DNA of 15,800 bases. Origin: JBEVNX01 sp040507895 (lineage in GTDB: Bacteria; Desulfobacterota; Binatia; JACPRU01). The stretch's first letter is position 1. Each line of letters starts with the position of its first letter. Of this stretch, positions 7,185 to 14,757 are shown piece after piece. Made by a program: the position numbers and the translations under genes. Below the pieces are notes generated by a model, which worked only from the letters and a program-made list of their open reading frames with translations, was not told where the DNA came from and searched no databases. The DNA is taken from contig JBEVNX010000119.1 of NCBI GenBank assembly GCA_040507895.1, forward strand, positions 1 to 15,800, in the 5' to 3' direction.

Positions 7185-7478
7185 TCAGGCGCTGCGACGA
7201 CGGGCCTTCGGGTGAACGGTCTTGACTTCGGCGCGGCTAGCGGGCGTGCGGTCAGGGGTCTGGCCCGCGCGCCGATACATCGGTCGGAAGGCGAAGGGAC
7301 GTCCGTTTTCGGCTTCCTCCAGTCTGGCCTCCCAAGCTCGCAACAGGGCGGTCCTGCTGTTGGACCGACCGTACGACCGCTCACCCACGAACATTTCCCA
7401 CGCGTCGAGAACGCTTCCATCGGGCCGCACGATTCTGCAGCGTTTGAAGCGGGGTATGATTCCAGGAATGCGTTTCAA
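7185..7478 (-). CDS. Hypothetical protein, 97 aa
   Basis: I do not recognise this family. The protein is small and very basic, with RPDGSVLDAWEMF near the start and an arginine-rich, probably disordered C-terminal third; it has no signal peptide, membrane segment or cysteine pair. Support for a real gene comes from its 5' end: the TTG at 7476-7478 is preceded by GGAAGGAG with a 6-nt spacer, and a good sigma-70-like promoter lies just upstream. It converges on dsbD with a 10-nt gap. Third positions look less GC-rich than in the flanking genes, most clearly in the first dozen codons, which may mean recent acquisition or a non-coding stretch. A plus-strand frame at 7222-7482 and a minus-strand frame at 7040-7420 compete but lack such start signals. 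Confidence 0.45.
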   Translation of the reverse strand: MKRIPGIIPRFKRCRIVRPDGSVLDAWEMFVGERSYGRSNSRTALLRAWEARLEEAENGRPFAFRPMYRRAGQTPDRTPASRAEVKTVHPKARRRSA

Positions 7479-7484
7479 TTAGAG

Positions 7485-7492
7485 CTCCTTCC
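7485..7492 (-). promoter_or_regulatory. Ribosome binding site that fixes the TTG start of the 97-aa gene
   Basis: Minus-strand GGAAGGAG is followed by six bases (CTCTAA) and then the TTG at 7478. It is one of the best matches to the anti-Shine-Dalgarno sequence in the window and favours a TTG over any later ATG. Confidence 0.5.
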
Positions 7493-7499
7493 TACATAC

Positions 7500-7528
7500 A
7501 TAATAGAACGAAACTGTCCCTTATCCAA
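7500..7528 (-). promoter_or_regulatory. Sigma-70-like promoter for the 97-aa gene
   Basis: On the minus strand TTGGAT (7528-7523) and TATTAT (7505-7500) are 17 bp apart. The -10 matches the consensus at five of six positions and sits in an AT-rich island that stands out from the GC-rich surroundings. Predicted transcription would start near 7493, giving a leader of about 15 nt that begins at the ribosome site. Confidence 0.45.
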
Positions 7529-7715
7529 ACCAAGGCGCTTAAACCCGCCTCGGGCGGAAACGACGCGCCCGACGGCTTAGACGGCTGGCGACGGAATCTC
7601 GTTCAGGAGGACCGCTCGCCGGGAGGCATCACCAACGAATTCAGTTGGTTAGATCGCTGAGGGTCGAGCCGCGCGATCAAGGCTCGAGTCGGCCCGTTGG
7701 CGCTCGAGGCGGGGC
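7529..7715. other. Structured intergenic region between the 97-aa gene promoter and gloB
   Basis: No reading frame here looks coding. The stretch has several perfect short inverted repeats: CCGCC/GGCGG around TCG (7545-7557), ACCAAC/GTTGGT (7631-7649), GATCGC/GCGATC (7652-7678), TCGAGCC/GGCTCGA (7664-7687), and two CTCGAG palindromes (7683-7688, 7703-7708). A GACGGCT motif is repeated at 7570-7586. It lies downstream of gloB, so some hairpins may end the gloB transcript, but none has a T-tract. It could also encode a small RNA; I recognise no known riboswitch, SRP RNA, 6S RNA, tmRNA or RNase P motif. Confidence 0.5.
7630..7702 (+). pseudogene. Degenerate tRNA-like element
   Basis: The 73-bp stretch has the size and layout of a tRNA. 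Its ends pair at six of seven positions as an acceptor stem (CACCAAC with GTTGGCG). A near-consensus D-arm follows at the right distance (TTCAGTTGGTTAGA, 7640-7653), and near the 3' end GGCTCGAGTC (7681-7690) resembles the T-arm GGTTCGAGTC. The D-stem is poor, no five-pair anticodon stem with a seven-base loop forms, the T-stem does not pair and no CCA follows, so this is not a working tRNA as read. It may be a decayed tRNA, a remnant of an integration site or a chance resemblance. Confidence 0.25.
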
Positions 7716-8489
7716 TCAGTAGGAATCCTTCAGCTCGCGCGTCTTGGCGAAGACCGCGATCGGATCATCGCCACAGTCTGGAAACCGCCTTTGGATCGAC
7801 TGGCGCAACTCGGGGCTCGTCGAGCGAAGAAACGGGTTCGTCGCCCGCTCGTCCGCCAGCGTGCTCGGGACGGTCGGCTCCCCGCGCTCGCTCTTGGTCT
7901 TCGCTTCGCGGTGCTTCGCGACGAGAGCGGCGTTGTTCGGCTCAAGGGTCAGCGCGAAGCGCAGGTTCTTTTCCGTGTACTCGTGACCGCAGTACACGCG
8001 CGTCTCCGAGGGAAGCGCGGTGAGGCGACCGAGCGACGTCACCATCATGCCTGCGTCTCCTTCGAATAATCGGCCGCACCCGCCGGCGAACAGCGTATCG
8101 CCCGTGAACACCGCGCGCTCGCTCGCTAGATAGTAGGCGACGTGGCCACTGGTATGCGCGGGAATGAAGATGACCTGGACGGCGGAGCCTTCGAAGTCGA
8201 AGTCTTCGCCGTCTTCGACTCCGTCCGTGATACCGGGGATGCGCGTGCGGTCCCCGGCGTAGCCGAAGACCTTGAGGCCCGGCCGGGCGAGCAGCAGATC
8301 TCGGTTGCCGCCCACGTGATCCCAATGATGATGGGTGTTCCAGATGGCGCGAAGATCGGCCCCTTCCCTGGCGGCGGCATCGAGCACCGGCCCGGCTTCG
8401 GATGGGTCGACCACGGCTGCCGCACCCGAGTCCACGATCACCAAATACGCGTAGTTGTCGAGGAGGACCGGGACGGGAATGATTCGCAT
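7716..8489 (-). CDS. gloB: Hydroxyacylglutathione hydrolase (glyoxalase II)
   Basis: Glyoxalase II hydrolyses S-D-lactoylglutathione to D-lactate and glutathione, the second step of methylglyoxal detoxification in the cytosol. The 257-aa protein has the metallo-beta-lactamase motif THHHWDH (52-58), with metal ligands H53, H55, D57 and H58, then H112 in PAHTSGH, D131 in FTGDTLFAGGCGR and H169 in CGHEYTEKN. The C-terminal substrate domain includes NPFLR. The ATG at 8489 fits the family start (MRIIPVPVL); an in-frame GTG at 8543 would add 18 residues of no family likeness. The gene lies 120 bp after the VWA operon on the same strand and may be read from it or from its own promoter. It implies use of glutathione or a similar thiol. 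A related MBL-fold thioesterase is the only real alternative. Confidence 0.92.
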   Translation of the reverse strand: MRIIPVPVLLDNYAYLVIVDSGAAAVVDPSEAGPVLDAAAREGADLRAIWNTHHHWDHVGGNRDLLLARPGLKVFGYAGDRTRIPGITDGVEDGEDFDFEGSAVQVIFIPAHTSGHVAYYLASERAVFTGDTLFAGGCGRLFEGDAGMMVTSLGRLTALPSETRVYCGHEYTEKNLRFALTLEPNNAALVAKHREAKTKSERGEPTVPSTLADERATNPFLRSTSPELRQSIQRRFPDCGDDPIAVFAKTRELKDSY

Positions 8490-8609
8490 GGCACCCCGTC
8501 TAGCGCGGCTCGGACGCCCTGTCGATACTGTTGGATTTGTCACAGGCGAAAGCGGTCGTGGAGCGTGCGGGCCTGCGATCCGCCGTCCCTTCAGCTGCTT
8601 CAGTCCACT

Positions 8610-11258
8610 CTAGGTTTCGAGCCGCATGCGCAGCGCCATGTCGGCGAGCAGCAGCAACAAGGCGAGCGGCAGCAGCAGCCAATCGAGCGCATGCAGCACG
8701 ACCCGTCGCGATCCGTGGCGGGCGAGCAGCTCCTCGATCGCGGGATTGACCGAGCCGTCCGTATCGGCGGCGATCTCGCGCAAGAGTTCGAGGTCGGGGA
8801 GCTTCCGCGCCAACTCGGCACTACCGGGCTCGTCGGCCGAAGCATCGACCGTGAGCACCTCGCGCTTCTGACCGAGTGTACGCTCTCCCGTACGCCGCGT
8901 CAGCAGCAAGGCGTACTGGCCGGCGGCCAGCGGCGGGAGGGGCGCGCGGTAGACGCGGGGCGCCACCGGGTTGAGTGCCAGCGGCACGGAGCGGTCAGCG
9001 CCTGTGAAGATCTGTGCCTGGATGTCGCCCTCGCCGATGTCGTCGAAGGTCTGCACCTCGAGGAACGGGCTGCCGTCGCGGAATCGCACCGCCTGCCTCG
9101 TCTCCCAAGGCGCTTCCTCGCGGATCGCCCAGCGCACGAGCTGTGACCAGAGCTTGGCGTATCCAGGCCAGCCTGCCCAGCCGCTCGACTCCGGCTGTGC
9201 CGGGTCGAACGGGAACGCCGCGGCGCGCCCCAGGCCGTACTGCCACGTAGCGAGGAGCGGCTGTTTGCGGCCTTGATCCTCCAGATAGAGAATCAGATCG
9301 GCGCCGCTCTTGAGCTTCGTCGGCGGAATGTCGCGCACCGGCGGAAACTGCTGGTCCGCGAGCCCCCGGATGACTTCCGTAGCGTCACCGACCGTAGGCC
9401 GTCGCGCCTCCGAAGGCGCTAGCGCCCTTTCCTCCCCGGGCTTCTCTTCCCCATCCTTGTCGCCGCGCGCCTGGCGCGTGTCGCTGACGATGAGCTGCGG
9501 CAGCGTTTCGATGTTTTCGACGTGATAGAATTGCCCGCCGGTGTCGCGGGAGATGTGCTGCAGAAACGTCAGGTTCACGTCGTCGTCGCCGACGCGAATC
9601 GTGGTGACGGTGATGCCGAGGCGCGACATCGCCTGAATCACCGCTGCATGGTCGGCCGCTCCGCGGTTGGTGTCGCCGTCGGTCATCAAGATGATGTGTA
9701 GGGTCTTCAACCCGCTCTGAACGAGCTGTGCCGTGGCGATCTCCAGGGCCGCTTTGAAATCCGTGCCACCACCGGGAACCAGGCGAGCGATGCGGTCCTC
9801 GAGCACCGCGCGCTGCTCGGACAGCGTCCGCAGCGGGCCGAGGACATACGGATCGGAGTCGAACGCGATCACACCCACCCGATCCTCCGGCCGTAGCTGC
9901 TCCAAGAGCGTGTGCGACGCCTCGCGCGCGTAGCGCATTTTTTCACCATCGCGGACGTCGCTGCGCCGGCTGTTGTAGCCCATGCTGTTCGAGCGATCGA
10001 TGACGAGGAAGAGGCCCATCGGCGCCCGGCCCTTTCCCTTGGGCTGCTGCTCCACGAGGTTCACCGGCAAGATCCGCTCGATCGCCGACTTCTGATACGC
10101 CTTGTCGCCGAAGCTCCGCGGCCCGCCGGTCATGAGCACGCCGCCGCCGAACTTTTTGACGTACGCCTCCAGCGCTTCGAGCGCGAAATCCGGCAGGTCC
10201 TTGCGGGGAACATCGTCGAGGATCACACAATGGTACTGGAGCAGATCCTCGAGCTTCGGAAACCCACCCGGATCGCGGAACTCGAGGTCCACCTCACGTA
10301 AGCGCAGAGCGCTGGCGAACGCGCTCTCGCGCCGATGCCCGATCACCAGCGCGCGGATCGGCCCAGCTACCGCCAGCGACACCTCACGTCGCTCGTCGTC
10401 CGAAGCACCCTCACCGACAAGCCGAGCGGCAAGTTGGAACGAGCCTCGCTCATGAAACTGATACGGCACTTCGAATACGTTGATTCCCGGGTCGAGCCGC
10501 ACGGCCTGCTGCGCGGCGAGCGCTCCGTTCACGAGGATGTCGAGCACTCCGTCCTTCGGCTCTCCGAAGCCGCTACGAACCATCGCCCGCAACGGGAAGA
10601 CCGATCCCTCGCGGACGAGCGGCGGCGCCGTCAGCTTCTCGAAGGAGAGCGCTCCGCCGCGCTCGGTGCCGGGCACCGCGGCGTAGACTCTCGCCTCGAT
10701 CTCGCGCGCGAGCGCGGCAGCGCGACGCGCATCGCCGACGGTCTCGTTGCCGTCGGTGACGAGCAGGATCTTTTTCTCGCTGTCGGTGGGGCAAAGAGGG
10801 GCTGCCAGCTCGATTCCCGAAGCCAGCCTCGTCGCCGTCGGATCGAGCTTGGCACGAGCCATGCTGAATGAACGAGGCGGCGCGGAGGGCCAGGCGATGA
10901 CCTCGCCCTGCCGCGCGAAGGCGACTGCGCCGAGCGCGTCGGTCTGACGAAGCCGAGGGAGCAGTTGGGTCAGCAGGCCGGCGGTCAGCCGCTCCGACGC
11001 CTCCCTGACGCTCGCAGAGAGATCCTGTGAAACGACCAAACAGAGATCCTGCGCGACCTCCTGTGTCTCGATCGAGAGCCCGCTCAAGGCCAACAGGAGC
11101 AATCCGAGCGCGCCGAGACGCATCATGGTCGCCAGGGCCGAGCGGCGCAGACCCGCGACGATCAGCACGATCGCGACCACGGCGACGAGAACGAGCGGCC
11201 AGGGACCGAGCGGCGTCGCGAACGCCAGCACCGCCTTGCCGGCGAGCAGCTCAGACAC
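8610..11258 (-). CDS. Membrane protein with two VWA domains around a glutamine-amidotransferase-like domain
   Basis: 882 aa. Two N-terminal membrane helices (about 21-37 and 47-62) are followed by a first VWA domain whose MIDAS metal site is complete (DLSAS 79-83, Thr143, Asp169), an Ig-like stretch (about 205-300), a class I glutamine-amidotransferase-like fold (about 300-400, with GGGVLMTGGPRSFG), a second complete VWA domain (DRSNS 421-425, Thr499, Asp527), a beta-rich segment and a C-terminal helix (about 857-875). This is the large partner found in BatA/DUF58 operons of Gram-negatives; its function is unknown, with the soluble part probably periplasmic. The amidotransferase-like domain shows no evident catalytic Cys in this fold, so it is probably structural. 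The GTG start has GGAGGG 9 nt upstream and overlaps the end of the preceding gene by 8 bp, so the two are translationally coupled. Confidence 0.88.
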   Translation of the reverse strand: MSELLAGKAVLAFATPLGPWPLVLVAVVAIVLIVAGLRRSALATMMRLGALGLLLLALSGLSIETQEVAQDLCLVVSQDLSASVREASERLTAGLLTQLLPRLRQTDALGAVAFARQGEVIAWPSAPPRSFSMARAKLDPTATRLASGIELAAPLCPTDSEKKILLVTDGNETVGDARRAAALAREIEARVYAAVPGTERGGALSFEKLTAPPLVREGSVFPLRAMVRSGFGEPKDGVLDILVNGALAAQQAVRLDPGINVFEVPYQFHERGSFQLAARLVGEGASDDERREVSLAVAGPIRALVIGHRRESAFASALRLREVDLEFRDPGGFPKLEDLLQYHCVILDDVPRKDLPDFALEALEAYVKKFGGGVLMTGGPRSFGDKAYQKSAIERILPVNLVEQQPKGKGRAPMGLFLVIDRSNSMGYNSRRSDVRDGEKMRYAREASHTLLEQLRPEDRVGVIAFDSDPYVLGPLRTLSEQRAVLEDRIARLVPGGGTDFKAALEIATAQLVQSGLKTLHIILMTDGDTNRGAADHAAVIQAMSRLGITVTTIRVGDDDVNLTFLQHISRDTGGQFYHVENIETLPQLIVSDTRQARGDKDGEEKPGEERALAPSEARRPTVGDATEVIRGLADQQFPPVRDIPPTKLKSGADLILYLEDQGRKQPLLATWQYGLGRAAAFPFDPAQPESSGWAGWPGYAKLWSQLVRWAIREEAPWETRQAVRFRDGSPFLEVQTFDDIGEGDIQAQIFTGADRSVPLALNPVAPRVYRAPLPPLAAGQYALLLTRRTGERTLGQKREVLTVDASADEPGSAELARKLPDLELLREIAADTDGSVNPAIEELLARHGSRRVVLHALDWLLLPLALLLLLADMALRMRLET

Positions 11259-13143
11259 CTTTCGCAGCCCTCCAAGCGCGCCCGAGCCAGCTCCACGTCA
11301 GCCATTCCGCGAGCGCGAGCAGAAAGCCGGCGAGGAGCAGCGCGCGCGCCAGCTCATGAACGAATGATGCCCTGACCACCGCGGCGACGCGGCCCGATCG
11401 GCCGCCCTCGAAGACTTCCTCCGCAACAAACAGCGACCGTCCGATGTCCGCCTCGTCGGCGTCGAACAGGTTCGCGTACAGGGTGCGGGTCAGCTCTCCG
11501 GCCGTGACGCGGTACTCCCCGGCACGCGCCAGCTCGATCGAGAGCTGTCCCTTCGCGGGCCACGTCTGGGTGCGCCCGTCCGCCGCGACCACGGAGATCG
11601 GCGCGGGCGCGGGAAGGATCTCTCGGTACGTCTCGCCGACATCCACCTGGACCGGCGAGACGCCGTCGGGCGGAGTCAGCCAGCGTAGCGCGTTGAGCAT
11701 GACCAACAGGAGGCTCAGGTTCTCGCTCTTCACCAGCGAGCGCCCTCCGAGATCGAAGCCGAAGCAGACGACGCGGCGTCCGCCGGTCTCCCCGGCGAAC
11801 GCAAGGGGAAACTCGCGGCCTTCGGCGCGCGAAGCGATCAGCGTATGGGCCCAGGCGGGGAGCTCGAGCAATCGCGCTCGGTCGAGCGGCAGTGCCTCGA
11901 CGTAGCGCAGATCGTGGAGGATCGGATCGGCGTCGTTCCAGTCGAGGATCTGTGCGCCGACGACGTCCTGGGCGGAACGCAGGAAGCCGTTACCGGAGGG
12001 GGGATACGAGTACAAGGAGTTCACCGTCAGCGGCTCCTCGGGAACGAAGGCGTGGAAGATGGCGACTTCGGCGCCCGCGACATCGTCCTTACGAAACTCC
12101 CCCGAAGCGAGCGTGCGCACGTCGAGGGTTGGAACCGCGCGCGCCAGCGCCGCCAGATCGGCGCGCACCGCAGCGCTGTCGGTTACCGCGAGAACCCGAA
12201 TGCGGCGCGTGGGCCGCACGAAGGCGAGTGCGCGATTGTCGACCGCGAGGGCATCGGAGACATCGAGCCAAGCCTCGAGGCGGCCGCTGTCGCCGAGCTT
12301 CGGGATCGCAACGACTCGGGACTCCCGGCCGGCGAGATGGAGCACGTCGTCCAACACCGGTTTCGACCCCAACGTGACGTGCAGCTTGAGATCCTTCGGT
12401 TGGTGCGCATAGTTCTTGATCAGCGCGTAACCCCGAGCTTCGTGCGGATCTTGAAACGGGTTTTGGTAGACGCGAAGCGCCGCGAGCGCCACGTTGTCGT
12501 CCGTGCGACCGAAGCGGAAGTACCGCAGCCGTTCCCCGGCGGACGGAGAAAATCCGATGGCCTCGCTGGGCAGATCCGTGAAGACGTCGATCTCCAGGGA
12601 TCCGCTCCCCGACGCCATGGAATGGGCGAGCTCGACGCCGAGCGAGAGGCGGGTCGGGCCGTCGTTCGGCTCGAGCGCCTCCAGGGCGCGCGCCAACGCG
12701 CTGCGGTCGCGCGTGAAGGAGACCACCACGCGAGGATGCGCGGCGACGGCGATCACCATCACCTCGACGTTGCGATCGAGCGCGGCTAGAACCTCGCTTC
12801 CCTTGCGCCGCGCTTGATCGAACCGCCGTTCGCCGCCTTCGAGGGTTTGCATGCTCGCGGAGACGTCGAACACGAGGACGGTCCTGGCGTTCGTCACGGC
12901 CTCGGCGCGCTCTTCCCAGTACGGGCGGGCCACCGCGAGACCGAGGGCGCCGAGCAGCGCGACCTGGAGCGCGAACAGCAGGTTCGGCCGGAAGCGCCCG
13001 CGTCGGGGCTCATCGCGCACCGACTGCCAGAGAAGCAAGCTCGATACCTCGAGCTCGCGCTGTTGGCGCCGTCGCAAGTGGAGAAGCACCAGGATCCCGA
13101 GGAAACCGAGCGATGCGAGGCCGTATGGCTCGAGAAAGCCCAT
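11251..13143 (-). CDS. BatA-like protein: aerotolerance regulator N-terminal domain plus VWA domain
   Basis: About 630 aa from the ATG at 13143. The first 75 residues match the BatA/aerotolerance N-terminal domain: MGFLEPYGLASL, a helix, the basic LRRRQQRELEVSSLLLW segment and a second helix. A VWA domain follows with the MIDAS site complete (DVSAS 93-97, Thr164, Asp190), then a long beta-rich region and a C-terminal helix (about 605-625). Such proteins are inner-membrane anchored and act with MoxR-type ATPases in poorly understood stress or assembly roles. The start was set at MGFLEPYG because that is where the family begins and because it leaves an 11-nt gap after the DUF58 gene; an earlier in-frame start at 13203 would overlap that gene. 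It overlaps the next gene by 8 bp. Confidence 0.9.
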   Translation of the reverse strand: MGFLEPYGLASLGFLGILVLLHLRRRQQRELEVSSLLLWQSVRDEPRRGRFRPNLLFALQVALLGALGLAVARPYWEERAEAVTNARTVLVFDVSASMQTLEGGERRFDQARRKGSEVLAALDRNVEVMVIAVAAHPRVVVSFTRDRSALARALEALEPNDGPTRLSLGVELAHSMASGSGSLEIDVFTDLPSEAIGFSPSAGERLRYFRFGRTDDNVALAALRVYQNPFQDPHEARGYALIKNYAHQPKDLKLHVTLGSKPVLDDVLHLAGRESRVVAIPKLGDSGRLEAWLDVSDALAVDNRALAFVRPTRRIRVLAVTDSAAVRADLAALARAVPTLDVRTLASGEFRKDDVAGAEVAIFHAFVPEEPLTVNSLYSYPPSGNGFLRSAQDVVGAQILDWNDADPILHDLRYVEALPLDRARLLELPAWAHTLIASRAEGREFPLAFAGETGGRRVVCFGFDLGGRSLVKSENLSLLLVMLNALRWLTPPDGVSPVQVDVGETYREILPAPAPISVVAADGRTQTWPAKGQLSIELARAGEYRVTAGELTRTLYANLFDADEADIGRSLFVAEEVFEGGRSGRVAAVVRASFVHELARALLLAGFLLALAEWLTWSWLGRAWRAAKGV

Positions 13144-13154
13144 GCCTGATCCGA

Positions 13155-14117
13155 TCAGCGCAGCCGCATCATCCCAGCCGTGGGCAACACCCGGGTCATG
13201 CAATGACCGATGCCGTCGTCAGACCCCACGAGGGCGTGACCGACGTTGCTGCGGTGACAGAGAGCGCGGACCGCTTCGACGCGCTCCGCAAAAGCGGCGG
13301 CGTAACGACGCCGGTCGGCGGCGGAGAGCATGACTTCTCGGACGGCTCCCGTCTCGGCATCGCGAATGCGCAGCCGGCCCTGCAGCCCGTCGAGACCTTG
13401 CTCGACCTTGCCCACCACGTGGACGGCGTGGACCTCGAGCTTTCTGGCCCTCAATCTCGCGAAGGCGCCCTCGTAGACCTCTGGCGGCACGAGGAAGTCC
13501 GAAAGCACGAACGCGAGGCCGCGTTCGTGGTGCCTCTCGAGGTACCGAGGGATGCCTTCGGCAAGAGCCGTTCTCCCCGAAGGATTCAAAGCGCCGAAGT
13601 ATTCCTTGAGCCGCAGATAGCGACCGCGATGGCGCAGCAGCGCCGATTCCACCACCTCCGCCCCGCCGGCCCCCAGGCGCAAGGCGGCGATCCGTACCGG
13701 GTCGTTGCTGTTGAGCGCAACATACGCGAGCGCGGCGGCGAGCCGCATCGCGAAGGCGAACTTACGGTCGGCCGCGGGGACGCCCATCGATGCGCTCGCG
13801 TCGAGGAAGATGTGGATGGGGATCTCGCGCTCCGCAACGAAGCGGCGCGTGAGGAGCTGATCCAGGCGCCCGACGGCGTTCCAATCCACATAGCGAATGT
13901 CGTCGCCGGGGGTGTAGCTTTTGAAGCTCTCCAGCTCGATGCCCGATTCCTGAGTCAGCCCGCGCACGGGTGTCTCGCCCGTGCGTGCCCCGCGCGCGCG
14001 GTCGAAGCGCAGGCGCATGCGGTCGAGCCGCGAGAACAATCCGGCATCGAATGGGTCTTCGTCGGCGGCGCCCGCGCGCCTCGCGAACAACCTCGTCAGG
14101 CGAGCGACGGCGGGCAT
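13155..14117 (-). CDS. DUF58 family protein with VWA-like fold
   Basis: This 320-aa cytosolic protein has the DUF58 signature GIELESFKSYTPGDDIRYVDWN (ends at residue 80) and a VWA-like fold after it with a full metal site (DASAS 106-110, a Thr in SGRTALAEG, and SDF in VLSDFLVPPE). DUF58 proteins are normally encoded right after a MoxR AAA+ ATPase and are thought to be its client or adaptor. Here the gene before it is a small membrane protein instead, 16 nt upstream, and no MoxR gene is in the window. The BatA-like gene follows 11 nt later, so this is one transcription unit. No signal peptide or membrane helix is visible. Confidence 0.92.
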   Translation of the reverse strand: MPAVARLTRLFARRAGAADEDPFDAGLFSRLDRMRLRFDRARGARTGETPVRGLTQESGIELESFKSYTPGDDIRYVDWNAVGRLDQLLTRRFVAEREIPIHIFLDASASMGVPAADRKFAFAMRLAAALAYVALNSNDPVRIAALRLGAGGAEVVESALLRHRGRYLRLKEYFGALNPSGRTALAEGIPRYLERHHERGLAFVLSDFLVPPEVYEGAFARLRARKLEVHAVHVVGKVEQGLDGLQGRLRIRDAETGAVREVMLSAADRRRYAAAFAERVEAVRALCHRSNVGHALVGSDDGIGHCMTRVLPTAGMMRLR

Positions 14118-14133
14118 GCCGGGCGGCGAGGCA

Positions 14134-14661
14134 TCATCGTTCCGCTCGCGAGCGAAGGGAGTGCGAGACCGTCCAGACTCCGACGCCGATGCAGATGCCC
14201 ATGGCCGTGATTTCTAGGCGCTCGCCCGGGCTGAGGTTGTGGCGCAGACCGCCGGAGATCAGCAGCGTGAGCCTTTCGAGGGCTATGAAGATCAGTCCGC
14301 CCGAGGCCACGAGCGAGAAGGCATCGCGCTTGCCGGCGTACCGCTGCAGCTCATACGCGCCGACGAAGGCGAGCACGGCCACGAAGATCTCCGCGGGAAA
14401 GAACGAGTAGAGCCACTGGCGCAGCCCGCTGTCCGGTTCGAAGGAGAACAAGTCGGTTCCCTCGGCGAGCCAGAGTAAACCGAAGTAGAGGCCTTCGATG
14501 AACAGGGCACGCGCGAGCCAGGTGGTCTCTTGGGGAGACGGCTTGCGGCGTTCGTTCGTTGCGCCGCTCGGTGGCTCGCTGCGCTTGCGTACGGTGCGAA
14601 CCATCGACCGGCGTCCTCGCCCACTGAGGAAGTAGACCTTGCCGGTGTTGCCCTCGTTCAT
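14134..14661 (-). CDS. Unknown four-helix integral membrane protein, first gene of the VWA operon
   Basis: I do not recognise the family. The 175-aa protein has a basic, probably disordered N-terminus (about 1-45) and four hydrophobic segments (about 50-67, 88-104, 114-136 and 150-168); ALFIEGLYFGLLWLAEG and FFPAEIFVAVLAFVGAYELQR are the most distinctive parts. It takes the place where a moxR gene is usually found, just upstream of DUF58, and shares its transcript. The ATG at 14661 lies only about 8 nt after the predicted transcription start. A second ATG at 14604 (MVRTVRK) has GAGG about 10 nt before it and would remove 19 residues without touching the helices, so the true start is open. A role in anchoring or regulating the VWA proteins is inference from position only. 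Confidence 0.7.
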   Translation of the reverse strand: MNEGNTGKVYFLSGRGRRSMVRTVRKRSEPPSGATNERRKPSPQETTWLARALFIEGLYFGLLWLAEGTDLFSFEPDSGLRQWLYSFFPAEIFVAVLAFVGAYELQRYAGKRDAFSLVASGGLIFIALERLTLLISGGLRHNLSPGERLEITAMGICIGVGVWTVSHSLRSRAER

Positions 14662-14675
14662 GCGCGACCGCGTTC

Positions 14676-14704
14676 AGAATAGTCCCACTCGTTTTTCATG
14701 ACAA
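14676..14704 (-). promoter_or_regulatory. Sigma-70-like promoter of the VWA operon
   Basis: Minus-strand TTGTCA (14704-14699) and TATTCT (14681-14676) are separated by exactly 17 bp. The -35 matches the consensus at five of six positions, the -10 at four of six. Transcription would begin near 14669, very close to the first ATG at 14661. It lies in the gap between the divergent 4-TM protein and nucleotidyltransferase genes if the latter starts at 14758. Confidence 0.45.
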
Positions 14705-14757
14705 GAGTGATCCGCTCCCTTGCGCACCCGAGCGGGCTCAAGCACGATCCCCGCTCG

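Noticed and set aside
7545..7557. CCGCC-TCG-GGCGG hairpin as an intrinsic terminator of gloB.
   Set aside because: The stem has only five pairs, lies about 160 nt from the gloB stop and has at most three T after it; kept only as part of the structured gap.
7479..7715. Searched the gap for SRP RNA, 6S RNA, tmRNA, RNase P RNA or a known riboswitch.
   Set aside because: None of their conserved sequence blocks is present on either strand.
8142..9146. Long plus-strand frames opposite gloB and the VWA genes (also 11845-12789 and 13113-14210).
   Set aside because: The minus-strand proteins have complete domains and metal sites, while the plus-strand products show no recognisable motif or ribosome sites.
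14686..14709. CACTC/GAGTG inverted repeat in the divergent promoter region.
   Set aside because: Five base pairs with a 14-nt spacer is within chance expectation.
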